The notes under the pieces are model-generated. The model was given only the letters and a program-made list of their open reading frames with translations, did not search any database and had not been told where the DNA came from. The translations under genes and the position numbers were made by a program. From NCBI GenBank assembly GCA_015499995.1, contig JADNRV010000028.1:341402-405401 (forward strand): 64,000 nt of DNA, read 5' to 3'. Of this stretch, positions 9,771 through 18,914 are shown in pieces. Positions within the stretch are counted from its first letter, which is position 1, and every line of letters starts with the position of its first letter. The stretch is from Flammula alnicola (taxonomy: Eukaryota; Basidiomycota; Agaricomycetes; Agaricales; Strophariaceae).

Positions 9771-11047
9771 AAGTACATTCCGGACCTGGAGAAAAAAGAC
9801 CGGAACACGCAGAAAGAGCTTCTGTGAGTTCCAGCGGGAAGAAAAAAGCCCATTCCTGAACAGGAAGTTGAGGAATAGACTCCAAGAGAGCGGCATCATA
9901 TGTTTTATCTGATGCTGAATTGTACGTGCCATGTAGGGCATCCCACAGGGCAGGCAGATCATTGCAGGGCTCTCCATGATACTGGATAGCCTCGCTGGGA
10001 GGGAGCTTTCGCTGTTGGACCCAGTTCATTAAGTCCCACGATTGCTTGTTAGTGCCCATGATCTCTCTGATGTGATCATCAAAGAAAACACATTTTGTAT
10101 TCTGGACTATCACCTGGAAAGATTTCCAATTCTCAGAGGAGCGATCCCTCTGAAACTTGAGCAGAGCATCTGAGCACTCCTGGGACCACCAGGGCTTCGA
10201 ACACTTAGTGATCGAGGTCTCTTTAGCATGGGACATCCATGCTTCTGAGAAAATCTGCACCACCTCTAGGGCTGCAGTTTCAATCTGATCCTCCATGTTC
10301 ATTGGGGCCATTGGGTCTATAGCTGCAAGTCCCAAAGTGAGAGATTTAACGAAAGTCTCAACAGACTCTGTAGGATGTCCAGTGTAGTATAAATTGGAAA
10401 GTGATCTGACTTAAGCTGGATGTCCAGGCAGCGGACAGTAGATTCATTCACCACCTGATTGGGGGGAACAAATGCCAGATCAATCACTGTGCTTCATTTG
10501 GCGTGATCTCTCAGAATGTGTGTAGGCCCAGGGTTGCCAAATGCGGCAAGCTCAAGCCCAAGGATAGCTGCAGATTGCTGCAGCGATAAGGCACAACCCT
10601 CCTGAGCAGAACCAGGGTCCCAATCAGGAGAATGTGCATTAAAATCTCCCATCATCAGATGACAGCAGAGGAGATCTCGATTGTGATCCTGGAGCCAGTT
10701 GATAGCCCCATGATCAGAATCTGAATACATGTTCAGAAGGTAGAAGGAACTCTCACCTGATGAGAGAGAGAGAACCATGATGTCAGGATGATAAATAATA
10801 TCCCTTTATTGAGCCAGGCGGTACCAGGCCAGCCTAGTCGAAACATAGGTCATGACCCAAGGTCGCTCATCAGGAGTATTAGGGTGCACCATAGCCAGCC
10901 AATCTGGGTGGTTGGGTGCGCCAACTACATCTTCGCCCTTTCTGCTCTTCGCAGATAGAGCGGTGTTGCAGGCAGGCCTGGCATTCACGCTGGGCTTAAT
11001 TCTCAACTTTCTCTTGGTTATCTTTGCAAGGATGAAGACAAGTTGTC

Positions 11048-11815
11048 ATGACCTCCTCTCTTATGTTGATGATGGTACACTCATTGTGCAATGCCATCTC
11101 TGCTGCTGTTGCATTTGGAGATGTCACCCGTGTTGTCATATTCACTAATGTGATGCATGCTGCACCCTTATCAGTGGACCCTTCCCCACATTCAAATCAG
11201 GCCTTGTCCCTAATCATCTGTCAGACACTTGAGTGATGGTTCCATGGTGGTGGTAACCGTAAGGTCATTTTTGCAGAGTATCCCTCCAATATAGAGTGGG
11301 GCATTCATCAAGAGGCTCATGACCTCACTTTGGGGCTTCCAGAGGTGCGCACCACCCCAGATACTCCTATGTCAGTCGCCTGGCTTAAAGCTAAGGTGGA
11401 CCAAGTCACTAGGGCTGGCTGGAAGACTTCAGTCAATGAGCAGCCCCATTTACTTGGCTTTAATTTCTTGGAGCTTGAGGATCTAAAGGGTAATCCTCTC
11501 CATCTGACCCCCATTTGCAGCGGGCCGTGGCTTGAAGTGGGCAGCTGCAACTCTCAGTTGTTCACGTGCATGTGCCACACTATTATGAATTATGCTCCGA
11601 TTAGCTCATATTATGAGCGGTTCAAAATTGACGACCCATTGGTTCTCGGGTGTATGTGCGGAGTTTATCCTCAAATGCGCACTCACTTATTCGGGTGCCC
11701 AAAGTTCCCGATTCTGCCTCACAGGGTGCCACACCTAGTGTGGGGCCTTGTGAAATTCCTGGAAGACAACGTAGGTGCATTTGTTTTCAACTGGCCTCCA
11801 GCCAGAGTCGGATGA
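11048..11815 (+). pseudogene. LINE ORF2 C-terminal remnant (RNase H and finger)
   Basis: After the short YVDD stub it contains the last catalytic Asp segment (IFTNVMHAA, with Asp replaced by Asn), an in-frame TGA at 11236, then PSNIEWGIHQEAHDL, a spacer with GFNFLELEDLKGN and the finger CMCGVYPQMRTHLFGC, ending NWPPARVG. Similarity is greatest to the gamma copy at 31019-31800 (VDQ/ADQ..R..WKTSV block). The loss of the catalytic Asp, the stop and the deletion make it inactive. Confidence 0.8.
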
Positions 11816-12411
11816 GGAACTCTGGATGGGGGGCAATCCTGGGTTCGAGCAGGGCCATGGTCAAAGCATCTGGCTGCCCGCAGTGAGTTTCCATGATGGA
11901 CTGTTTTGGACCTGCAAGGGTGAGGGGTGCAGTCATTCTGTACTTCCCTTGGTGGCCTTTATGGGTGTCTTGGGGCACGATATCCTGTGGAGGACCCAAC
12001 CTGGTCAACAGCGATGGGGGCTTCGGCCTCTGTTTAGCTATGATCATGTAGATTTTACCGGTGAATCAGGGAGGGCCTGGCAGGCTCTTCTTGGATTTGG
12101 GTGACCCCCCTGTCCCCCCAATATTCCTTATTTGCTATTCATTTGAATGCCGCAATGTTGGACCATCTGGGCTGCAAGGTCCGTTATTTGGGCTTCATGT
12201 TAAAGGTGGCAAGCACAGGAACGTGTGATGCAGCTGTGTGCCTAATATGAGCAACTCGGAGTGAGGGACACAGGAGCTACAGTGAGCTGAAGTCCAGAGT
12301 GAGTAACTAGTTGTATGGGGCAAAATACTAACTACTTGCCTGAAGTCCAGAGTGAGTAACTAAGGGCTTCTGGCAAATGTCAAAAGACTTGATATACAAA
12401 ATAGAAAGGAT

Positions 12412-12560
12412 CTAGAAATGATCTGGAGATCATCTAGAAATGATCTGGAGATCATCTAGAAATGATCTGGAGATCATCTAGAAATGATCTGGAGATCATC
12501 TAGAAATGATCTGGAGATCATCTAGAAATGATCTGGAGATCATCTAGAGATGATCTAGAA
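12412..12560. repeat. 22-bp tandem repeat inside the solo LTR
   Basis: About six to seven copies of a 22-bp unit containing TCTAGAAATGATCTGGAGA, with slight changes in the last copies. Confidence 0.9.
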
Positions 12561-12613
12561 CATGATAAGAATCTAATCTACAAATGCACAACAAGTGAAA
12601 AGGAGGAAGTGCA

Positions 12614-12770
12614 GATAAGAGATAAGATAAGAGATAAGATAAGAGATAAGATAAGAGATAAGATAAGAGATAAGATAAGAGATAAGATAAGAGATAAGAT
12701 AAGAGATAAGATAAGAGATAAGATAAGAGATAAGATAAGAGATAAGATAAGATAAGATAAGATAAGATAA
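12614..12770. repeat. GATAAGATAA microsatellite inside the solo LTR
   Basis: Alternating GATAAGATAAGA words (12-bp higher-order unit, about 11 copies, then pure GATAA/GATAAGATAA). Each unit contains WGATAR motifs, which are binding sites for fungal GATA factors. That may be chance in a simple repeat. Confidence 0.92.
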
Positions 12771-12972
12771 CTTGGAGATATGTGCAGGCAGTTTTAACAC
12801 TTCAGGCTGCTGCGCAGTCTCGCCCACGTCGCGCTTGTACATGCCACATGCTTCCCTGTGAGCACTCATCTTTCTTCTGCTTATGTAGTGCAGCATACAT
12901 TTGTATTAGTTAGACACTCGGCCTGCTTTCGTGCACCGGTTTTATAAATTGTTAATTTAAAATAAAATAAAA

Positions 12973-14006
12973 TGAGGGTCATGCATTTAAGTGGTGGTCT
13001 GGACATGAATGACCATACCAGATAAGTGTGAAAGAGTGGCAACATGCACTGTAGAGTGATCGTGCAAACTTTTGAGAAGTATAGGGATGGGTAGGAGGCT
13101 CACAAGGGCCTCCACCCCTCCCAAAGGTGAAGTACAAAATGCACCCATAATCCAGAGAGCGGCCTTACACTGAACTTGCACAAGCTGTTTGATAAGGCTC
13201 TTGTTACAGGTGCCCTTGAAGAACCACATGTGATACCCATATGTGAATATGGGAACCACACACGTGCGATAGCAGAGACACTTCTGCATAGGCAGAAGTC
13301 CCCAAGTAGATGACCCAAGCATCCTCATTGACACAACTAATGTGAATCCCTTGGTGGCATAATAACGCACATGCTCATTAAAAGTGAGCTTGCGATCAAA
13401 GTAGAAACCCAAGTATCACCAGAATGGCTTGGGCTAGAGATAGTTGGCATAATCTCCAGTGTAAGGTGCATACCCGAGATCAATGCTGGGATTGTAATAA
13501 GTGTGAGACCTATCAAAATAATAGATCTCAGACTTATTGTGCTCAAGTGCCAAGGAAAATGCCTTGAACAGTTCGAAGATAACTGCATATGCCTTTTTAA
13601 GCATTGCAATATTATGATCCAGCCACACATCTTGCACAATGAGTGTGCCATCATTAACATAAGAGAGAAGGTCAACTCTCAACCCAAGGTTGAGGCACCA
13701 CTTCTCAAATAGGCACATGATAGGTGCCAAATAAATAGCCAGCAAGACAAGAGACAAGGCCAATCCCTGGCCCACCCCCACATCTGCCTGTAAAGGATCT
13801 GACAAAAAGGAGTTCCATGCATAGCACGTCTTCCTCTCCACCAGATAAAAAGTGAAAAACTTGACCACCAGTGGAGGGAAGCCAAGTCGAAGAATAATCA
13901 CGAGCACATCATGATTAAGTGAAGGGACCATGCTAGTCTTTAAACCCTTAGCCCACCTCGCATGCACAATGTGTGTGAGGAAGAGCCCAGCATCCTCAGT
14001 AGAGCA
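12973..14006 (-). pseudogene. LINE-beta ORF2 fragment (RT), inverted
   Basis: Antisense beta RT piece. Right to left it has AKGLKTSMVPSLNHDVLVIIL, GVGQGLALSLVLLAIYLAPIM, DLLSYVNDGTLIVQ (the second catalytic residue of YVDD is changed to Asn) and the thumb region GFYFDRKLTFNEHVRYYATKG and LLPMQKCLCYRTCV. About ten codons are lost before SLNHD, and a frame change occurs near 13440. It lacks a tail, starts directly after the A-rich tail of the preceding LINE, and ends where the copia remnant begins. Confidence 0.82.
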
Positions 14007-15590
14007 TTAGCAGTAAATATGCTTAGTGTGGGGTGTGTGTGAACTACTAGTCTATTAAGTAGTCATGTTTAATAGACCTTGTAATGTCTACTAAAGGAAT
14101 ACTAGCTGTGATCTCAGACCCACCGAGTTTCTACTTAGTGTTGCAGTCTCTAGAGATCGCCAGAAGCATCTTGTGTCACTATCAGCACCAATTCATTCTG
14201 GACATGCTTGAGCACTACAGTATGACTGATTCACACCCTGTTTTCACTCCTATTGCACCTGGCACAGTCTTGTCCAAAGACATGGGTCCTCAGAATGCTG
14301 CAGAAGATATCACACCGGTGGTTCCAACATTAAAAGCTCCTTTTGATGTGTATCAAGTACGTTATCAAGGATTTTAAGTGTAGGAAATTCTACAATCTTA
14401 TTTCGTATTTAAAATGTCGGATAACGTACAAGAAATTATTCTATTTTAAATACTCAACACCATGTAGGGATATCTTAGATTTAAAATCTTTGATTACATT
14501 GAAAGGTGCTTTATACGAAGTCAAGTATTTTAAGACTAGGATAACAATCGGGAATATCTTAAATTTTAAGTATTAAAAATTCCGATACGTTGCTTTATAT
14601 AATGAATATGTGACAACGTCTTAGAAGTCTTTATACTTCAAATATTAAGTAACATTTAAAAAAATCTTACACGGTATCCAGCATTTAAAGTATAAAAAAA
14701 TCCTCGATTAATTGCCCACTCATCGCCCACTCATTACCTGCCTAGCGCCCGTTATGCGTGCGACGGCTCGCCGTCCCGCCAAAATTAGTGGGTGGATTCA
14801 AGTTTCTTAGTTAGTAAGCTGCATCTCCTGAATAAGTACGAGGGAAACTTGCTCACTTGGTCTGTAGGATTAAATATTAAATTATCAAGGATTCTCAAGG
14901 CTGGGTTGTGCATGTTTGCTTTTTCACCGGGCATGCATTATGTGCCCAGAAAGTCGGCGACAAGTGGGCAATGAGTGGGCAATGAGTGGGCGATTAATCG
15001 AGGATTTTTTTCTACTTGAAATCTTGAATAACATCTTTGATAATTTTAAATGTTCTTTTATATTTTAAATATGTGTAAATTTTAGATTGTGCTCAATATT
15101 TAAAATGGTAACCACGCTATTGGATTTATTTTTATTTTAAGTACTAAAAGTATTTCTTACTAAATTAAATTTTTAAATATGGTGGAACATTTTAAATAAA
15201 TTTCGAGTTAAAATATTTGTTACCGTGGAAAGGAGCTTTATATCTTATTCAAGATTTAAAATACGAGAATCTTTAAGACTTAATAAAAGATTTTAAATGC
15301 TGAAATATTCAATATGGTAACTAATACTTAAAATCTTTGACAACGTACTTGATACACGTCAAAAGGAGCTTTTAATGTTGGAACCGCCGGTGTGTATGCA
15401 CAATACTCCTTACCTCAGTGCTATTGGGTCTTTGCAGTATTTGGCTACTATGACTCACCCTGATATTGTGCATGCTGTGTCCTATTTGGCAGGCTTCAAC
15501 TGCAATTCTGATCCCAGCCATTAAGCTGCTGTCAAGCATTTGTTCCACTATCTCAAGGGCACCTTAGAGTACAAGTTGCAGTATTTACTG
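14007..15590 (+). mobile_element. Ty1/copia polyprotein remnant, split by a foldback element
   Basis: Two pieces of the end of a copia RT domain. Around 14125-14310 the frame reads LQSLEIARSILCHYQHQFILDMLEHYSMTDSHPV and TVLSKDMGPQN. From 15398 it continues with the HNTPYLSAIGSLQYLATMTHPDIVHAVSYLAGF block and, after an in-frame stop (TAA near 15522), AAVKHLFHYLKGTLEYKLQY. This order is typical of copia-type RT ends before RNase H. No LTR is visible, and the stretch 14007-14110 is not assigned. The foldback element at 14311-15394 lies exactly between the two pieces. Confidence 0.8.
14311..15394. mobile_element. Foldback/MITE-like DNA element in copia, 3-bp duplication TAT
   Basis: A 1084-bp insertion whose ends are a 69-bp inverted repeat (65 of 69 identical). 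It starts CACACCGGTGGTTCC and ends, inverted, CACACCGGCGGTTCC. TAT flanks it at 14308-14310 and 15395-15397, and excision with one TAT rejoins the copia reading frame in phase. A second inverted pair of about 42 bp lies inside (around 14690-14735 and 14963-15011, ATTAATTGCCCACTCAT-type). The AT-rich arms between repeat TTTAAAAT-like words. CAC ends and a 3-bp duplication recall CACTA elements, but this is not diagnostic. The only ORF inside (14792-14974) is not recognised. Confidence 0.83.
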
Positions 15591-16004
15591 GGGCACAAAA
15601 GCAGTCTGGTCTCTAACCAATACAAATGAAGATGGTATACTATGCCCATAAAAGAAAGAAATTGAGCTCCCCAGAGAGCATGCGAGACGGCACAGTTTTT
15701 TTTTTTTTTTTTTTTTTCCTTAAATCAACAATTTGTATTCTGAAGCATGATCGCAGCTCAGACCCTAACTAATACAAATGAGTATGCTACAATACCCAAA
15801 GCAAAAGAATGGAATTGGTTGCTTGCAGGGGAGCATGCAGCATGCACGAGCGCGATGTGGGCGAGACTGCGCAGCATCCTGAAACCCAAATAATGGACCT
15901 CGCAGCCCAGGAAATATGGTCCCACAGTGTTGTTAATGCTACTGCTGAACTGGTAAGTATGGATTAAAACAGTACTTTACCCTCCTCCACCTATTCCTGG
16001 TGGA

Positions 16005-16200
16005 CTCCATGGACTCCGCATAAAATTGGTGGAGTCCAGATGGACTCCAGATGGACTCCATATAAAATCCAAAAAAAATAGTACAACTCCACTTAGTCCA
16101 TGTGGAGTCCATGTGGAGTCCATGTGGAGTCCTTCTAGACTTTGTTGGACTCCACATGGACTTAGCTGGACTCCACATGGACTCCATATGGAGTCTACAA
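16005..16200. repeat. Left subterminal TGGACTCC/GGAGTCCA array of transposon C
   Basis: More than a dozen copies of GGACTCC or its complement at 10-14 bp steps, including three tandem GTCCATGTGGA units near 16097-16130 and inverted copies after 16145. The same word family is repeated at the other end (21920-22260) and, in another version, in transposon B. Confidence 0.85.
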
Positions 16201-16299
16201 AATTTATAAAAGGACTTGTGTATATAAATTTAAGTTGACCTTTCAAATTGTTAGTAATAAAAATACATTAAATGATATCATGTATATTGACTTTCAGAT

Positions 16300-16420
16300 A
16301 TTTGTACACTACTATACACTTCTTCTGTTTTAATTTCTATACACTACTGTACACTTCTTTTGTTTAAATTCCATCAAGTATTTATACACTACTATACACT
16401 TCTTCCATTTTAATTCCATT
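16300..16420. repeat. Direct repeats of a TACACTACTATACACTTCTT word
   Basis: Three near-identical copies spaced about 36-44 bp apart (starting near 16305, 16342 and 16386), each followed by a T-rich TTTTAATTYC segment. They lie just downstream of the stop codon of the minus-strand gene, so they are in its 3' UTR or terminator region. Their function is unknown. Confidence 0.8.
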
Positions 16421-18857
16421 AGTTGTCATCATCCCAATGTCTCACTACACCATTTTCTTCTTCTTCATCCTCTTCTTCATTACCAATTTCTTGAATCTGC
16501 ACAGGTTTTTTCTTTTGTTCTTGTTTGCGAATGACTTGCTGAGTATGATATACAAGCATAGCATGCAAAAACCAATCAAAGTTTCCTGATGTCATCCTTT
16601 TGAGGATAGATTCAAATCCTCCTAGCCATGCATTTAACTGCTCGCATGCTTGAGTATTGAATGCTCTTTGCAAATATAGTTTTCCATTTTTGTCTTTTGC
16701 TACTTTGACAAGATTTGGAGCTGAGCCATTCAAAGGAGCAGGATTACACCATTTACGGCATAGGTAGTCTGTTGTTCGATGATTGATATAATGATATGAA
16801 TCAACAATGAAGCGACTAGTTTTCTGCCAAGTATCCCAGCTTTTATTTGCAATGCTTGTGCGAAGAACTTTACAAGCTTTGTCAATGCAAATATAATTTG
16901 GGCGAGAGTCTGCTGTAGGATATACAGAACCCAAGAAATTCAGAATCTTGGTAGGTGATTCAGATTTATCAAACTTTGTCCATGCGATTACTACACCACA
17001 TGGTGCGCAGATTGTTTCAACACAGTAAAACCTTGAAGGACCAAAGTAATGAGTTCTTGGAGTTTCGTCTTCCTCATCATCATTATCATGAGGTCGTGCA
17101 GGTCTTGGAACATTAGGTTGCCATGGTAGATTCTCAGTAGGTCGTTGTAGCATTCTTCTAACACCTGCCATACTTGACCGACTATGTTCAAGTTTATATT
17201 TTCTCCATTGGCTTTGGTGTTGACGACATGCCTGAGTGCCATCAACTTTAGTATTTTGGCAAGTACCAACACGACAGTTATTCCCAAAGAGGATTTCATG
17301 TTCATTGCAGAATGCTCCTCCTCTCGCATTTTTCAAATCAGCAGTACATTTTTCATAAGCACAATGCTAGAAAATAATTAGCAACAGTTTATCCAAAAAG
17401 AAATAATTATTTACCACTGGACCCATTACAATTCCATCTAACACAACCATTTTGACAGGTGCATAATCCACGTCCATTGCATTTGGATCAGCATGAGCAA
17501 CGTTGGCTCTCCTTTGTGCTTGTCGTCTTGCTTCTGCAGTCTCTCGTGCAGATTGAGCTGCAAATTCACCAACTAGTACAGGTACATTGCTATTTTCATC
17601 TGCTCCCATTACTGCTGCAGGATCACTATTCACAATAGAATCAGCATTCGCTTTATATGGCTGACTGCATTGAGAACAGGCATGGTCTTTTGCATCTTCC
17701 AGTATTCCAGTATTCCCCAGTATAGAATATGCTTCCTTTGTGACTTCATTGATGTTAAGATTTTCTCTTAACTCTAAATTGGTCTTTCTTGTACTTGCAA
17801 CCATTCGAACAGATTCTTGAATAAATGTCTGCCAAATCTGCCGTCTTGTAATTTGGAAATCTGAGCTGTTGACAGAAGTACTATCATTCCAAAACTGTGT
17901 ATATGCTGCAGCAGATGCATGGAAATCGTACATTCCACTGAGAACTGTATGTGAAAATTTGCGATCAACCCATGTTGATTGTCCAACTTTGAGGTATCGT
18001 GCAGAATTCAGATAACATTTGTTCCACAGTCCATGCCCATCTTTAAATCTTTCATGATCAGCATGATAAGTTGTATCACAAGTATTGCATTTCCCTGTTA
18101 AAACAGGAACATCTTGATAAACAGTATTGTCTTTGATCAGAGTAACCAATGGAATGTCTGTAGTTTTTGTTGCTTGCAAGAGAGCTCGAGGATCACACTG
18201 TGCATTCATGCAGAACATGCTATCAGGGCAAAGTGTTTGAACTGCCTGAATTGCATCATAAGATACTGGTAACAATTTTGTTTTAAAATTGTTCTCATCA
18301 TCATATGGCGTAAGATTCAGCAACTTGGCAAAAGCATCAAGTTTAGTTGACAGTTTTGTGACTTGATGATACCGAGTTGGAGGAAATTCTCTTTCAAGAA
18401 AAAGAGCTTGTACATCACGTTTCATTTTATGCATTATTGCACGTGAGAAAGCTCTAATCCATCCAGTTGCCAAGGTACGATTTTCACCATCAAACTCTGG
18501 AATTTGTTGCCGAGCATGTAGATTCAATAGCTCTGTGTTTTCTGTCATTGAAAACAACACAAGTAGCACAGTAGCCAAAGATACTTCAGAACTGAATGTA
18601 TTTTCCACAAAAGCACTAAAGACTTTGAATGGTATATCAGGAAATGCTTGGGTTTGTGGAACTGCAGCAGCAAGTGGAAGAAAAATCGCAAAGACCAGCA
18701 GTTTCATATACAGTGGCAATGTAGCAGACACAGGTAGCACAGCACTCATAAGACAAAGCAGGGACCAGAGCAAGCTAAGACCAAGATATTCAAGAAGCGA
18801 TACAAGTCCAAGACAAATCAAAAGCAAACTACAAGTACATAAAAAGAAAATTAGCAT
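16419..18857 (-). CDS. CxC5/CxC6 cysteine-cluster transposase-like protein (C-terminal exons)
   Basis: Probable transposase of element C. Two exons joined across a 48-bp GT-AG intron (17367-17414), phase 0. The first exon has a hydrophobic/helical start, then a CxC5-type cluster with GKCNTCDTTYHADHE, a LNSARYLKVGQSTWVDRKFS block and CSQCSQPY. The second opens with a CxC6-type cluster (HCAYEKCTADL, FCNEHEI, CRVGTCQNTK, CRQHQ). A conserved end follows with FYCVETICAPCGVVIAW, ICIDKAC (near 16880), FIVDSYHYINHRTTD (near 16800) and TQACEQLNAWLGG (near 16650). I infer that the Asp-Asp-Glu set in the last three blocks is an RNase H-fold catalytic triad. ATG 18857 is a formal start only: an acceptor at 18829-18830 allows in-phase splicing to the exons upstream, and the 57-bp gap leaves little room for a separate promoter. 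Confidence 0.75.
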
Positions 18858-18914
18858 ATTTCAAATCAATCAAAGCAAAAAAAACCAAGTAACACAAAAG
18901 AAATTCAGCTATAC

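Larger units (their letters stand above)
7254..9778 (+). mobile_element. Non-autonomous DNA transposon B (KDZ-like termini, 8-bp duplication)
   Basis: A 2525-bp insertion flanked by TCCGGACC (7246-7253 and 9779-9786). The left end reads GAGGTCTTTACACTCCCCCA; the right end, inverted, reads ATGTACTTTACAGTCCCCCA. Excision leaves GATCCGGACC followed by TGGAGAAAA, matching uninterrupted LINE copies (for example near 40358). Subterminal regions are packed with GTGGACT and TGGACTCCATGGA motifs on both sides. The GC-rich interior contains a tRNA-like unit, GAC/CAC-rich simple sequence and a 456-bp tandem duplication. No transposase is recognisable, so mobilisation in trans by the 15970-22275 type is likely (inference). 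Confidence 0.87.
6738..10965 (-). pseudogene. LINE-alpha ORF2 fragment (endonuclease to mid RT)
   Basis: Reading right to left: endonuclease pieces PNHPDWLAMVHPNTPDE, FYLLNMYSDSDHGAINWL and the GDFNAHSPDWDPG active-site block (10494-11006), then the linker with PWWSQECSDALLKF (9787-10335). After transposon B (7254-9778) comes DHVNWPHLKKIV and the RT start with PIVLLNTMGK and STEDAGLFLTHMVRAG down to FDLAQFF (6739-7253). It ends before the YVDD catalytic motif. Stops and small indels occur (for example, the loss of residues between GKL and KKM near 7040), so it is not functional. Confidence 0.82.
6738..10968 (-). mobile_element. LINE-alpha fragment, inverted, interrupted by transposon B
   Basis: Antisense alpha sequence covering the endonuclease C-terminal two thirds and the first half of RT. 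It begins abruptly at 6738 within RT, with no tail, and ends near 10968 within the endonuclease. The first part of ORF2, ORF1 and the 3' end are absent. A 2525-bp DNA transposon splits it between the endonuclease-RT linker and RT. About 70 bp at 10969-11040 that I cannot assign separate it from the next LINE, which points the other way. Confidence 0.82.
12198..12799. mobile_element. Solo LTR, 602 bp, 5-bp duplication CTTCA
   Basis: Begins TGTTAAAGGTGG and ends GCAGTTTTAACA, a TG...CA pair with short inverted ends. It is flanked by CTTCA on both sides (12193-12197 and 12800-12804). Excision restores the continuous LINE 3' UTR sequence found in other copies (TTGGGCTTCAGGCTGCTG-type). These are the marks of an LTR-retrotransposon long terminal repeat left after recombination. 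It holds two simple-repeat arrays. The parent family cannot be told from the LTR alone, and its strand is unknown. Confidence 0.8.
11041..12972 (+). mobile_element. Chimeric LINE (beta-like RT stub joined to gamma-like RNase H), holds a solo LTR
   Basis: Sense-strand LINE fragment. The first 50 bp encode DLLSYVDDGTLIVQ, in which TLIVQ is the beta version of the motif. At about 11090 it jumps into RNase H of the gamma/alpha type (AISAAVAFGDVTRVVIFTN) and continues to the ORF2 stop (11815), the 3' UTR and the A-rich tail at 12955-12972. About 900 bp of ORF2 between RT and RNase H are missing. A 602-bp solo LTR sits in the 3' UTR (12198-12799). Confidence 0.8.

Noticed and set aside
12573..12896. 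ORFs through the GATAAG array
   Set aside because: Simple-sequence translation (LISYLISY or IRDKIRDK) without other support.
14792..14974. A 60-codon ORF in the foldback element, faintly like a copia Gag start
   Set aside because: Too short and without a clear motif; it lies between inverted repeats unrelated to the copia pieces.
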